From: Mimachlamys varia
Lineage: Eukaryota; Mollusca; Bivalvia; Pectinida; Pectinidae
Assembly (NCBI GenBank): GCA_947623455.1
Contig: OX392533.1
Coordinates: 31,246,229 to 31,310,228, forward strand
Direction of reading: 5' to 3'
DNA length: 64,000 nucleotides
The notes below the pieces were generated by a model. The model made no database searches. It had not been told where the DNA came from and saw nothing but the letters and a program-made list of their open reading frames with translations. The translations under genes were made by a program, and so were the position numbers. Shown in pieces: positions 1 through 12,890 of this stretch (position 1 is the first letter of the stretch; every line of letters starts with the position of its first letter).

Positions 1-660
1 CATTACACTGTTCACTATGGTCATGCGTATGACCACTTAAGAAATTACATGTTGATTCGTCTATTGTTCAACATTACAGTTCACACCTATACAGGTGAAT
101 CCCGTCGCCCACAGGTAATTAAATCTACCCGCAGGGCAGAACTCCAGTTTGTCAATTAAGGTGTCGAATCTATCGATTCTTGATCCGCAGTTGCTTCAGT
201 TTCTGTCGGTAGACAATAAATATATGTGTGAAATGAGCTTCCCATTACAGTCCATACTGTAATAGGCCACGGCTCCATATATATAAACATTTTTTTATAT
301 ACTGACAGAAACTCGAGCAACTGTGTTTGAGCACAATAAAAGCAAGTTAATTTAATTATAAAGTATATGTGTACATGATATAGATCTAGGAGTTAATCGT
401 TTGTGAGAATTAGTAGATGCCACTGACGTATAGGTCTTCGTAGCGGCTCAAAACCCTTGAGTAACGGTATTGTGACGGTTTTTTTTAAACGTACATTGTA
501 TAAACACTACTTATAGAAATCTAACAAAAAGCGGGCTATAAGTTTGTCTTGATGTAGCATCAGGGTTTGGACGCGTGACTATATATAGCTACTTGCGGTC
601 TGCGAAGTCGATCGACAAACGCTTTCGGAACATCTCTAATACATTTCAGGTTACCGACAG
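1..660. other. No gene seen
   Basis: AT-rich sequence with stop codons in all frames. I see no exon, RNA gene or clear repeat here. Confidence 0.5.
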
Positions 661-670
661 GGGGCGCTGA

Positions 671-1019
671 TTTATGGAATTCCATAAATGAATTATTGAT
701 ATTACAAATTCATTTATGGATATCCAAAAATCAATCTGAAGTTTTAATATCCTTAATTCAAATTGTAATATCAATAATTCATTTATGGAATTCCATAAAT
801 CATTTTTTGATATCAATTAATCAATTATTGATATTAACAAACATGCTTATTTATTGATTTCCAAAAATAGGTATTTATTGATATCCAAAAATCGAATTAT
901 GGATATCCATAATTCATTTATGGAATTCCATAATTATTTATTGATTTCCATAAATGAATTATGGAAATCAAAAAATAATTATGGAATTCCATAAATCGAT
1001 TTATTGATATCCATAAATG
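671..1019. repeat. AT-rich palindromic tandem repeat
   Basis: About 350 bp built from degenerate short units that are each near-palindromes, of the form ATTTATGGAATTCCATAAAT or the same with GATATC at the centre. Units are joined head to tail with slight spacing changes, so the tract can fold in many registers. It is a satellite-like low-complexity block and has no coding potential. Confidence 0.85.
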
Positions 1020-1073
1020 GGGACTTTTTTCCACTTTGGCTTGCCATAAAAATCCAACAAAGTGTCACATAAT

Positions 1074-1112
1074 CAAACTCAAGGTCACCAGGTCAAAGGT
1101 CAAGGTCGAATT
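1074..1112 (+). repeat. Short dispersed repeat with AGGTCA half-sites
   Basis: The tract contains four closely spaced AGGTC(A) units in one orientation. A related stretch lies near 41020-41040. Such tracts are common parts of molluscan dispersed repeats. AGGTCA is the nuclear-receptor half-site, but any regulatory role is unproven. Confidence 0.45.
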
Positions 1113-1644
1113 ACTTGGTTGAAAGATAATTAAAACTTGAAGCATTTTGTTAAATGTTGTATGTGTTCTGTAATACATGTACAATATATTAGTTCTTACC
1201 ACTTATCATTTCTCAAAGTATCACATTGTGTAAGTCTATATTCCTTACTTTTACAGATGGTAGAGCTTATGCTAACAGCTTAGCCGTGGATTTTTTTGTC
1301 AACCCAAAACACATCATGACAGCTCAGCAAAAACAGAAGGGGCACACAGGTTGCTAGATATCCCATATCTGTTTATTTTCCTTACACAAAGTTACTAGAT
1401 GCTATTGGAAGCCATGTTTGGACAGCACCATTTTGGATACCATGGCATAATTGGTAATTATATCATAATTATTTGCATAAGAACAAAATCTTACTTGTAT
1501 GTCATATACCAGAAGAACAAGATAACTCATAAATATTAAACTACATTTTCAGTGAATGTTTCATAGTTGCTAAAATAGTATGAAATGTTTAGATTGTAAT
1601 AATTGTATTGCCATAACCCTCATGACTTCCCTTGTTAGTATGCT

Positions 1645-1662
1645 CCCCCCCCCCCCCCCCCC
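1645..1662 (+). repeat. Homopolymer C(18)
   Basis: Eighteen consecutive C. The length is likely to be unreliable in any assembly. Confidence 0.9.
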
Positions 1663-2207
1663 AATTAAATGTGCAATGTTATAAATAGAACACTGATATT
1701 TTTTGTTTTGATTTTCTAGAAGATGCTGTGTCCATCCAAGGAAAGAATCAACTGTAATAATGAAAATATTCCAGGAATACAAAACCATTCAGTGCATTCA
1801 TCAAGTCAATGATGGAAAGGATCTAGTTGAACTTTGTTGCCATGGTTGAACTTTAATTCACACAAATTTGATATAAAATGGGTAGTGATGACGACGACAG
1901 TGATGACATTTTATTCCTTTGTTTTTCGATTTTTTCTTCCTTATTACTACCAATAAAACTTGTTTGTACCTTTTATTTAAATATTTTATTTTGTAATTTT
2001 TTATACCTTTTTTGCTTCCTTAACACAAACAGAAAGGTACAAAAAGTTATACCTTTTTGTACATTTTTGAAAAGGTGAGGATGATGAATATGAAGATGTT
2101 TACATGACATTGTATGTCATATCTTATAGTGATGAAGATGGGGTATAGTGATGATGTTGAGGATAATTATGATTATTTATACACTATCATACTGTTGATG
2201 GAGTCAT

Positions 2208-2373
2208 ATACTGATGATGATGATGACTCGTGTTTATGTTGTAGTGTGATGATGAGGTGATGATGATGATGATGATGATGATGATGACTCATGTTTATGT
2301 TGTAGTGTGATGATGAGGTGATGATGATGATGATGATGATGACTCATGTTTATGTTGTAGTGTGATGATGAGG

Positions 2374-2409
<36 letters not shown>

Positions 2410-2786
2410 CTCATGTTTATGTTGTAGTGTGATGATGAGGTGATGATGATGATGATAATGATGATGACTCATGTTTATGTTGTAGAGTGATGATGAGGTG
2501 ATGATGATGATGATGATGATGATGACTCATGTTTATGTTGTTGTGTGATGATGAGGTGATGATGATGATGATAATGATGATGACTCATGTTTATGTTGTA
2601 GAGTGATGATGAGGTGATGATGATGATGACGACTCATGTTTATCTCGTAGTGTGATGATGAGATGAGAATGATGAAGATGATGATGACTCATGTTTATGT
2701 CATAGTGTGATGATGATGATGACTCATGTTTATGTCGTAGTGTGATGATGAGGTGATAATGATGATGATGATGACCATGTTTGAAG
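2208..2786 (+). repeat. GAT-rich compound minisatellite
   Basis: About nine copies of a 55-75 bp unit. Each has a constant part (GACTCATGTTTATGTTGTAG, then TGTGATGATGAGG) and a variable run of GAT/TGA triplets. Copy length differs mainly in the number of triplets, so a microsatellite is nested inside a minisatellite. GAT-rich DNA continues upstream to about 2070. Confidence 0.9.
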
Positions 2787-3182
2787 TGTGAAAGAGATTA
2801 CTGTCACATGTGTACGAGAAGGAAGTAAGGGTGTGAGAGTGTGTATGTTTTGTTTATGTCTTGTGTTGTATTTGTGAAAAATCTGAAAAATAAAAATAAT
2901 AATAATAAAAAAAAAAAAAGAACTTTCCCAGGTTGCCCCTTTAAAAAAACATTTGAATTTGTTAGTGGAGGTAGGGATAGGGCATTCATATACATACGAT
3001 TGATAGTATACAGTTGATTCACAGGTAAAATATCATTACCTTAGTCCGAAAGAAAAGACTACTGTCAAATATAAACCATTTTTAATGTTTTGTTGTATCA
3101 GAAAAAATGGAAATTTTCAGAAAAAGATAGATTCGCTTCACAATAAACGGTTGTTTCTCAAATACTTAATAAAAAGCAGGAA

Positions 3183-3365
3183 AACACTGCACCATCAAAC
3201 AAAATATCACTCTCTCCACATGAGGGTGTATGGCATGATCAAGTTACAATTTATATATTAGTGCGACTTGACATGCCCACATGTTTTGAGTGGGATATTT
3301 GTTAAAGAATTGCCTGTATTTCTTGGTGAAGATCTTCTTAATAAAAGAGAAAACTAGAAATATGT
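3183..3365 (+). repeat. Dispersed repeat, isolated copy
   Basis: This stretch (CACATGAGGGTGTATGGCAT, then AGTGCGACTTGACATGCCCA) recurs near 6758, 7425 and 8095, where it is part of a tandem array. Here it is a lone, more diverged copy followed by a motif (ACTAGAAATATGTCTG) that also recurs near 62737. It is repeat DNA with no coding evidence. Confidence 0.75.
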
Positions 3366-3479
3366 CTGGAAGACATGAAAAGTGCTCACACCTCCAGCAG
3401 ATTTCACTTAAGTATTTGCCGTAATTAGCGCAAGGGGCAACTACAATTTCAAAGAGGTTGCTTTATAGGATAAGAAAAA

Positions 3480-5235
3480 GAACTGATGAACAAAAACTGC
3501 TGTTTCTATAAAGCCATTAAGTACAATGTTTTGGGACCAGAATTGGTAGTATGCATGATATGTGGTATTATTGTCATCAATTGCGGACATTGTGTATTAC
3601 CGATATTTGTGGGTTTTCTTCAGTAAACAGCTTGTATACTGAACTGTAATAAGGAAAAATTAAACTTTAGCATGCTTAATACAAGACCTTGTGAAATAAT
3701 TCAAATCAGCACTGACATTACTTGGATTGAATTTATTTACATGGTAGTGATTGTAGCACAAGCATTTCATTATCTTTTTTTTTCTGAAAATTTGATTCTT
3801 AAACAATTCATTTTTGTCTAGAATTTGACCTTTAAATAATTCTGATGATATACCAACTGATTCAATTAATTCATTTACATCTCTATAATTTGTAAATAAT
3901 ACACTAAAAAACACTTTCCATATGTTTTAACATGATGATGGCTTCGAAGCTGAAATGGAACATTAAAAACCATGCTTTGAATGCGAGAAACATCCTATCA
4001 ATATTACTGCTGTCTGTATAATGTAAACACTTGTTCAAAATTAAATTTCAATGAATATCCTCGTTCATTGATCTTTTTGGCAATGTTTTTGTCTACATAA
4101 TGCTACCAATTTCACACAAAATGCAGAAATTTCTTTCAATTTTTATCCTAGTGGTGTTACCCAAAATAGTTAAAAATGTTCATGCAGTATCTAATAGAAA
4201 TTCAGTTCCATTGTGCCGTTGGGCCACATCCTCATGCCTAGGGCTGCTATGAAAAGTACAGGTTTTTTTTCATTCTTAAATAAGCATTTATTTGTCAGCA
4301 TTCGTTTTAACCATACCTTATACTAATAACATGAGTCCCGAGATGAACAGAATAGCTGCCATTCAAGTTTTACCAAGCAATTCATTCAACAGTACAAAAG
4401 AGTACAAAATTCAGATGTCATATTCATGCATGCTTTCAAAGATTCTGGAAGTTACGGGTTATCGCCCCAGCTGTCTGTCACCGAAGCGCTTAACAATATT
4501 GTAACCAATACAAGCGCCGATAGGATGTACCGCTTCAGGCTTGAGCTGACCTACAAAATGTGTATCGTAGTGTAATCGACAGGACTGTTAGAGCTATGTT
4601 TAATTGCACAGTCAAAATAAGAAAATATCTGGTAAGGAGTATTTATACATTGAACGGTATTTTATTTATGATCACATAAGTGCACTAAAGTAAAATTTGC
4701 TTGAAATGTTAGCAGGCAACACTTGCCTTCATTTCCTGTTTTATATATACGCAGTGGGTTTTTGCACATATACCAGAAAGAGGACACAGACCTAACCAAA
4801 ACAAGGCATCGCAAACGATACAAATCCCCTCGCGTGCTAACACATGAACTCTGACGCAAAATGGGGGGTGGGGTTATTGCAGGACATTGAAATAACATCA
4901 GTTGTCATTTGCACTGAACTGCAATAGACATGGATGGGCTTATTATCACGCATGGGCTCATTGCCATATAAATATGGTATATATTGTTATGCATTCAACA
5001 GTATCTGGTTACGCATCACATTAGCAACTTAATTTCCTGATAGTGATTATAATTGTGTGTGTATCTAAATGTATATATAAGCATTCTCCTTTGTTCAGAA
5101 GGTTTAATTGGCATATAGTACATGATTATTTCCTTGGATCGAGTCCCATTCAAGAAAAATACAGAATGAAATATAGTCACATGAAGACTATAGGTGTCAA
5201 ATATATAACTGCAGTATTTGCGCTGGGTATTTTAT
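3480..5235. other. No gene seen
   Basis: AT-rich DNA with only short chance ORFs. I found no family motif and no splice-flanked ORF. Confidence 0.45.
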
Positions 5236-5239
5236 AAAT

Positions 5240-5625
5240 GGGGTCCTTTCCAGGAACTCATTCGAGGTATCCCATGCTGGACCCATATATGAAGTTTGGT
5301 CAGGATCCATTCAAAAATGAAGTCGCAAGAGCGCTGACAAAGATTTTCTATAAATAGTAACGCTGACCTTGACCTTGGCACCCTGAAACACAAACTTGGT
5401 CGAGGTATTCCCATGCTGGACCCATATATGAAGTTTGGTCAGGAACTGTTTAGATATGAAGTTGCAAGAGTGCTGACAAAGACTTTCTATAAATAGTAAC
5501 GGTGACCTTGACCATGGCACCCTAAAACAGGAACGCATTTGAGGTATTACCATGCTGGACCCATATAGGAAGTTTGGTCAGAATCTGTTCAAAAATGAAG
5601 TCGCAAGAGCGCTGACAAAAAGTGA
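5240..5625 (+). repeat. Tandem repeat, unit about 155-170 bp, three copies
   Basis: Each unit carries CCATGCTGGACCCATATA, AAGTTTGGTCAG, AAAATGAAGTCGCAAGAGCG and GACCTTGACC. Copies begin near 5260, 5410 and 5545 and the last is shorter. This is a typical molluscan dispersed repeat. The minus-strand ORFs in it are by-products of the repeat and not genes. Confidence 0.85.
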
Positions 5626-5712
5626 ACATACGTACGTACGTACTTACATACAATTGTACATACGAAAGGAATGCTATATATCCCCTCCCTGACTTTCGTT
5701 GCGAGGGGATAA
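5626..5712 (+). repeat. Repeat terminus with C-rich/G-rich hairpin
   Basis: A CGTACGTACGTAC run is followed by ATATCCCCTCCC, a short loop containing TTTCGTTG, and CGAGGGGAT. The same layout (C-run, short loop with CATTTCATG or similar, G-run, then ATAAAA) closes other repeats near 6335-6365, 9150-9175 and 63250-63290. It is likely the 3' end of one element superfamily; which one is unresolved. Confidence 0.6.
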
Positions 5713-6290
5713 TAAGTAACCCTTTTTGGCCCCACCCCTCAGCCCCTTAGGGGTCAGTCCCACCATTAGTACAATTTTGAATCCTGGGCAACTAAGGATG
5801 CTTCCTGCCAAATAATTTTGATTTCCAATCAGTGGTTATGTAGAAGAAGTCGCTTAAACCATGATATAGCTAAATAACCCTTTTTGGCCCCACACTCAGC
5901 CCCCTAGGGGTCAGTCCCACTACAAGTACAATTTTGAATCCTGGGCACCTAGGGATGCTTCCTACCAAATAAGGCTGATTTCCAATCAGTGGTTATGGAG
6001 AAGAAGTTGCTTAAACCAATATAGCTAAATAACCCTTTTTGGCCCCACCCCTCAGCCCCCTAGGGGGTCAGTCCAACCATAAGTACAATTTTGAATCCTG
6101 AGCACCTAGGGATATATATGCTTCCTGCGAAATAAGGCCGATTTCCATTCAGTGGTTTTGGAGAAGAAGATGCTTAAACCAATATAGCTTAAAATAAATG
6201 TTTTTGGCCCCACCCCTCAGCCCCCTGGGGGGTCAGTCCCAACATTAGTACAATTTTGAATCCTTCGGACCAGGTATGCTAATAATTAAG
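5713..6290 (+). repeat. Tandem repeat, unit about 150-160 bp, four copies
   Basis: Four diverged copies contain CCTTTTTGGCCCCACCC, TCAGCCCC, GGGGTCAGTCC and TACAATTTTGAATCC, with starts near 5715, 5875, 6030 and 6195. The last copy runs into another hairpin terminus at 6330-6365. No coding content. Confidence 0.85.
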
Positions 6291-6364
6291 CTGGTTACAT
6301 TAACATGGGATGGGACGGACATGGGTAACACTATATTCCCCCCACTTCATGACGGGGGCATAAA

Positions 6365-9175
6365 AATGATTAGAAATAAATAAAGGTGTGTAACTCTTTT
6401 CAAAGGGGATCAAAAGGCTACATAATTACTTCAGGATTGCAGACGACACTGTTCTTTTAAATGGGGATAACTCTTTGTAAAGAGTCGAAAGTGTAAAGCT
6501 ATTTCAGGGGCACAACTCCGATTTAAACTGAGCAATTGCATTGCCGTACAATTTTTTGTTCATTTTATTTTTATATTTTAAATGAAAGTGGGTTAACTCT
6601 CTGTAAAGTTTCGAAAATGCAATGTTTTTAGGGAGATATTGGCTACTCCCACAAATTTAAAAAGATACATTGTTAACTGGGTAAATGCATAGCCAGACAA
6701 AATTGTTTTCAATTTTTATATGAAATGGTAGTAACTTTCCCATCTTTCATCACACAATATCACTCTTGCCACATATGGGTGTATGGCATGATCAAGTTAC
6801 AATTTATATATTAGTGCGACTTGACATGCCCACATGTTTTGAGAGGGGATATTTGTAAAAGAATTACATTTACTTCCTGGAGAAGATCTTCTCAATAAAA
6901 GAGAAAAAAAAGTTGTTAGACACACACGATCAAATTACCCATATTGTTCAATAATTCAATTGCAAGATCTAGAGTGCTCAGTAACTTGAGTAAGGTTGGG
7001 AAGTAACTTCTTTGATTTTAAATCTTGAGCATTTTCTTTCTTTACATGATGACGGAGAGGGAATATATATATATAAGACATGCTTTTACATATCGTACAT
7101 AAACATACAAATATTTATCTAATAAAAAAACATGAAATATAAATAAAAGGTGCATAACTCTTTAGAAAGGGGTCAAAATGCTAAAAAATAAAATCAGGAT
7201 CGCATAAGCCAGACGACACTGTGCATTTAAAGGGGGATTACTCTTAGTAAAGAGTCGAAAATGAAAAGCTATTTAAGAGGCACACCTTCGTTTCAAACTG
7301 AGCAATTGCATTGGTGGACAATTTTTGTTTTGTTTTTGTTTTTGTTATTTTAAATGAAAGGTGGAAAATCTCGACACTTTACAAGTTTTTCATGTAGAAA
7401 TATATTGTCTATTCCCACAACTTTCCCATCAAATACAATATCACTCTTGCCACATGAGGGTGTATGGCATGACCAAGTTACAATTTATATATTAGTGCGA
7501 CTTGACATGCCCACATGTTTTGAGAGGGGATATTTGTAAAAGAATTACATTTATTTCCTGGAGATCTCAATAAAAGAGAAAAAAAAGTTGTTAGACACGC
7601 ACGATCAAATTACCCATATAGTTCAATAGTTCAATTGCAAGATCTAGAGTGCTCAGTAACTTGAGTAAGGTTGGGAAGTAACTTCTTTGATTTTAAATCT
7701 TGAGCATTTATGATCTTTCTTTACATGATGACGGAGTGGGAATATATATATAAGACATGCTTTTACATATCGTACATAAACACACAAATATTTATCTAAA
7801 AAAAAACACGTGAAAATTAAATAAAAGCTGCATAACTCTTTAGAAAGGGTCAAAATGCTAAAAAATAAAATCAGGATCGCATAGCCAGACGACACTGTGC
7901 ATTTAAAGGGGGATTACTCTTAGTAAAGAGTCGAAAATAAAAGCTATTTAAGAGGCACACATTCGTTTCAAACAGAGCAATTGCATTGGCGGACAATTTT
8001 TGTCCAGTTTTTTTTTTTTGGTATTTTAAATGAAAGGGGGAAAATCTCGACACTTTAGTTTTTCATGCGGAAATATATTGTCTATTCCCACAACTTTCCC
8101 ATCAAATACAATATCACTCTTGCCACATGAGGGTGTATGGCATGATCAAGTTACAATTTATATATTAGTGCGACTTGACATGCCCACATGTTTTGAGAGG
8201 GGATATTTGTAAAAGAATTACATTTATTTCCTGGTGAAGATCGATCTTTTCAATTCAAGAGAGAAAAAACGTTATTTCAAAAACAGATCAAATTACCCAT
8301 ATTGTTCAATAATTCAATTGCCAGAATGCTCATTAAGGTTAGCGTCTTTGATTTAAATCTTGAGCATTATCTTTCCTTACATGATGATGGAGTGGGAATA
8401 TAATTATAGAAGACATGCTTTTACATATTACACATAACCACATACTATAAATATATAAATTTAAAAAATGATGAAAAAATAATTAAAGGTGCATGACTAT
8501 CAAAAGGGGTCAAAATGCTAAATAATTACTTAAGGATTGCATTAAAAGCCAGACGAAGCTGTTCATTTAAAGGGGGGGGGGGGGGGTGTAACTCTTTGTA
8601 AGAGCACACCTAAGCAGAGATAATTCCGACTCTTAAAACATATGGGAGAATTTAAGGGATTTAATGGGATCAGCAAAATATCTATGAGATTTCTCTATAT
8701 AAAGTAAGACAATTTTAAATATTTTTTTTAGATAGCCAGGAAAAATATGGGTAAAAAAAACCCAAATCTCGCCCCAAAGTGATCCCTGCCTCAGTTTTAA
8801 ACTGAGCAATTGCATTTTTTTAATGAATGGGGGATACCTTTCTCGAAAGTGCAAAGATTTTCAAGGGGATAATGGCTACTGGCTATTCTCGCAATTTTAA
8901 AAAGATCCGCTGTTAACTGGGTAAATGCATTGCCAGACAAAAATTTATTCATTTTTTTAAAGAAAGGGGAACAACTCTCTGTCCAAGGTTGAAAATGCAA
9001 AGTTACTTCAGGGTGCACATCTCCATATTGTATAGTTTATCTTACAAAATTTTGAAAAGATTCGTTGAAAATGAGCAAATGCATAGCCGGACAAAGTCCC
9101 TCTTTGAATGGACAGACGGGCGGACAACGTGATCATAGTATCATAATCCCACCCCCAACAACATTGAGGGGTTAT
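6365..9175 (+). repeat. Degenerate tandem array, unit about 680-700 bp
   Basis: Four diverged units start near 6370, 7125, 7800 and 8460. They share AACTCTTTGTAAAGAGTCGA, ACTGAGCAATTGCATT and, in the first three, the TGAGGGTGTATGGCATGA block. The units at 7125-7800 and 7800-8460 are the closest pair (offset 676 bp at the shared ORF). The last unit lacks the central block, contains a G13 run at 8572, and ends at a hairpin terminus near 9150. The two nearly identical 60-residue ORFs at 7354 and 8030 are repeat by-products. Confidence 0.8.
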
Positions 9176-9407
9176 AAAAAATAAATATTTACATATCAGC
9201 ATGCATCTTATATATGTGTATGTAGTACAAGTGAAATTCAAATTTCACATTGATATACGCCGTGTAGCTATAATTAGATAAGATAAAGCTCGCATGTAAC
9301 CTTGGCCATGTCTAAACTAAAATAGAAAGTAAATGATGCTTCATATTATATTGGGTATATCATGGCCCAATCAATTTACAATTCACAATTAATTGCAATT
9401 AACAAAA

Positions 9408-10036
9408 AAGTTAAAGTCGCCTACAGAAGGTCCAGAACACGGCAGCACGTCTCGTTCTCGAGTGAGAAAGAGAGAACACATCACTTCTGTTCTGTATTCA
9501 TTGCACTGACTACCTGTGCAATACAGGTCACAATAAAAAATCTTGGTATACACATACAAGGCACTGGATGGAACAGATCCCCAGTACATACAGGAGCTAG
9601 TTACCCTGTATCAGCCGTCACGATCACTGAGGTCGGAGACAGAATCATTGTTGTTTGTCCCAAAATCTCGTACTGTGACCTATGGAAACCGGTGTTTTGG
9701 GAAAGTTTCAGCCACATTGTGGAATAGATTACCATCCGCTATCCGAAAAACAAATACTCTGGCCAAATTCAAGAAACATCTGAGGACGTACCTTTTCACG
9801 TCTGCATATTAGGGTATCAACTTAGACAACATGTATATATTGACATTTGTTTATCTAAAGTAGATGTCGTTCGTATTTATATGCATTTTTTATATTATCA
9901 CATTAGCTTAGATTGTAATAACTTTATTTATGCAGTGTAAGTATCAAATTATTATCTACATGTTGTGAAGCGCTTTAGAGTCATTTTACAAATTATATAG
10001 AGCGCTATATAAATGTTGTATATTATTATTATTAAC
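9408..10036 (+). pseudogene. 3' end of a non-LTR retrotransposon (LINE), reverse transcriptase C-terminus
   Basis: The protein part ends in an open frame from 9543 to 9812 that carries the typical C-terminal motifs of Jockey/CR1/L2-type LINE polymerases: YKALDGTDPQYIQEL, then SRSLRSE, SRTVTYGNRCFG, LWNRLPSAIR and FKKHLRTYLF. Upstream, LQKVQNTAARLVL and LHWLPVQYR can be read only by changing frame and crossing stops, so the copy is dead. The rest of the polymerase and all endonuclease sequence are absent, as in usual 5' truncation. The 3' tail fits such elements: GAAGCGCTTTAGAG, AGAGCGCTATATAAATG and a closing (ATT)n run at 10016-10036. Family identity is firm; the exact clade is not. Confidence 0.9.
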
Positions 10037-10039
10037 GGC

Positions 10040-11490
10040 CCAACATACGTAACTTCAGAAAATTTTTCGTGATTCTGAAAAATTCTGAAAAAAATCCAGT
10101 TGATAACCATGCAAAAATAAGCCTAAAACTAAGTAAACCTGAGCGGTAACTAACAAGAAACTCTTGACAGAAAAATCCAAAGAATTAAAAATAATTCAGG
10201 TGGGGCCAACTTCAACAACAAGCCGAAGTTTGACGACAGTTCAAAATGGACATGTGTTTACAAATACCAAATTTCAACTGCTGCTGTACCGGTAACCGCG
10301 TAAGAATTCATCTTGAATATTGGTGAAATCAGTTAATCTTAACTAACATAGGTTTCATTACAAAATGAAATAAAGCTCAACATTAACATAGTTCAATTAA
10401 CAGTCAACGTAGGTGAAATTTAGAATATTTTTGCGTTAATGACCCTTTTGTAAAACAAATGGTGCAATCTGAACACACTGCCGGGCCCGGCCGACGCAAT
10501 GAGATTACCATTCTGTGAATTGCTAAATTCTTGTTTCTGCCATAAAAATTACTGAATAGGCAAAGATAGTCTCTAACTCGTTCTGTGATCAACTTATCTT
10601 CATAGTGTTTACATGGGAAGTGGAGAAGCAGATTCATAACGTGGCTTAATCTTATAGTCAGTTTCATGATCCCATGTAAAACAAACGTTTCGGTGATTCA
10701 GATTTAGAAACGTATTTTGTTGTCAACGAAGCATGGTTTCGATATGAGAACAAAATATCTAATACTTAAGGTGGGAAAGTAAAAAAAGTCAGTGACTTTA
10801 TATAAAAAAGGAAAGAGCAGAGCAAAAGTCTGGGGAAATAAAATTGAACAGAAAGAAACAGGCTGATATTACTCTTCCGAAAAAAACGTGAATGTCAAAC
10901 GTGATTTAATATGTTACGATCCTTTTTTCTTATTGACTATAATATGATACCAAATCAGGAATAAGATGTGAAATATGTATAAAGTTTAAAGTCAGACTTT
11001 AAAAAGTTACATATCTAATGATGATTGCACAAACTATCACACCTCACCTCTTATAAGACATCAGTTTGAATGCCTTGTCAGGTGTTAGCGGGATGATTTA
11101 TTTCAGAAGGTCAAATTATACTGCGAAGATTTTTTTGTGTTTTAGATTTATTATATAATTACACTTTTCAGTGACCCCCTTTAATTTAAAATGGCCCCCA
11201 TTTTTCAACACTCTGGGCCAAACTGGCCCTCTTTGTGCAAATCCTGGATTGAACACTGCTTAAAGGGACTAAATTGCCTAATCCTGTATATTTCATAGCA
11301 AGGAAACAGAGATTTGTGTGGCCATAACGTTAAATTTGGAGACATTAAAAAGGATTGAAGTTTCAAGTCTCTCGCCTGCTGTTTGGCTTAATCGGTCACA
11401 TGATATGCCACAAACTTGAACTCCTGTTAAAAAATAGATTCACTAATCCTCATTTAAAATGATTTCATAAAAGGTGTGCATGCTTTGAAA
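10040..11490. other. No gene seen
   Basis: AT-rich DNA. The minus-strand ORF at 10404-10667 has no recognisable domain and no flanking splice logic. I see no defined element. Confidence 0.45.
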
Positions 11491-11499
11491 AGTACAACA

Positions 11500-12890
11500 A
11501 CAAGAGCACCGGAAGCGAAGGCATGATACGCCCATCGTATTCTATCGGTAGTATAATTGTATGGAAACAAAAACTGCTGTTACGTGAAAAGTTGAAATAA
11601 CTCAACAAAACCTGTAATATATGTTAAATATTATAGCTTTTTGAAGTATCATACCAAATTTTAGAGGAATTGAATAAAAGTACAAAAAAGTTTCAAAGGA
11701 CCATAACTCTAGTAAATATGATATAATTGAACTGTCATTCAGGAAAACAAAACTTCATGTCATGATGATTAAGCCTAATAAGTTTGAAAGCTATCAGTTA
11801 AAAACTGTAGGAGAAGATCTCTGGACAAAACAACAGTTTACGACAGAAATGCATTTTTTACATAATGCCTATATTTTGCAGTTGCAAATATGCAATGCGG
11901 TTCCGCGAAAAGTTGAAATAACTCAACATAACCCGTAATATATGTTAAATATTATAGTTTTTCAAAGTGTTATACCAAAGTGTAGAGGAATTGAAGAAAA
12001 TCCAGAAAATTCAGACACTTTGTACATAATGCCGTAATTGCATCAAATATGATGTTTCAAAGGGCCATAACTCTTATTAATATTATTTAATTGAACTGTC
12101 ATACAGGAAAACACAACTTCATGTCATGTTGATTAAGCCTACCAAGTTTGAAAGATATCAGTTGAAAACTGTAGGAGATCTCCGGACAAACCAGTTTACA
12201 ACAGAAATGCATTTTCTACATAATGCCTATATTTGCAGTTGCAAACATGCAATGCTGTTACACAAAAAGTTGAAAAAAACTCAACAAACCCATAACATAT
12301 GTTAAATATTACAGCTTTTTAAGTATCATACAAAATTTTAGAGGAATTGAAGAAAATACAAAAAAGTTCGGACACTTTCTACATAATGCCTGAAATTGCA
12401 TCAAACATGAAGTTTCAAAGGGCCACAACTCTTGTAAACACTGTTTAATTTAACTGTCATACAGGAAAACACAACTTCATGTCATGATAATTAAGCCTAC
12501 TAAGTTTGAAAGATATCGGTTGAAAACTGTAGAAGATCTCCGGACAAAACAACAGTTTACAACAGAAATGCATTTTCTACATGTATGCTGTTACGTGAAA
12601 AGTTGAAATAACGTAACAAAACCCGTAATACATGTTGAAAATTATAGCTTTTCGAAGTACCATAACAAATTTTAAAGGAATTTTAGAAAACACAAAAATG
12701 TTCATATGTTTTCTACATAATGCCCGAAATTGCATCCCAAAGGACCATAACTCTTGTAATTATTGTCAAATTAAACTCTTATTCAGGATAACACAACTTC
12801 ATGTCATGGTGGTGAAGCCTAGCAAGTTTGAAAGAAATCCGTTGAAAACTGTAGGAGGAGATCTCCAGACAAATAAAAGTTTATGACGGC
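11500..12890 (+). repeat. Degenerate tandem repeat, unit about 320-355 bp, four copies
   Basis: The array opens with AAGAGCACCGGAAGCGAAGG and GATACGCCCA, a start motif found in degraded form near 59410. Copies of GAAAAGTTGAAATAAC lie near 11585, 11907, 12263 and 12597, each followed by TTATAGCTTTT, GGACCATAACTCT, AACTTCATGTCATG, AGCCTA(C/G)(T/C)AAG and ACTGTAGGAGAAGATCTC. Unequal spacing and many point changes show an old array. Confidence 0.85.
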
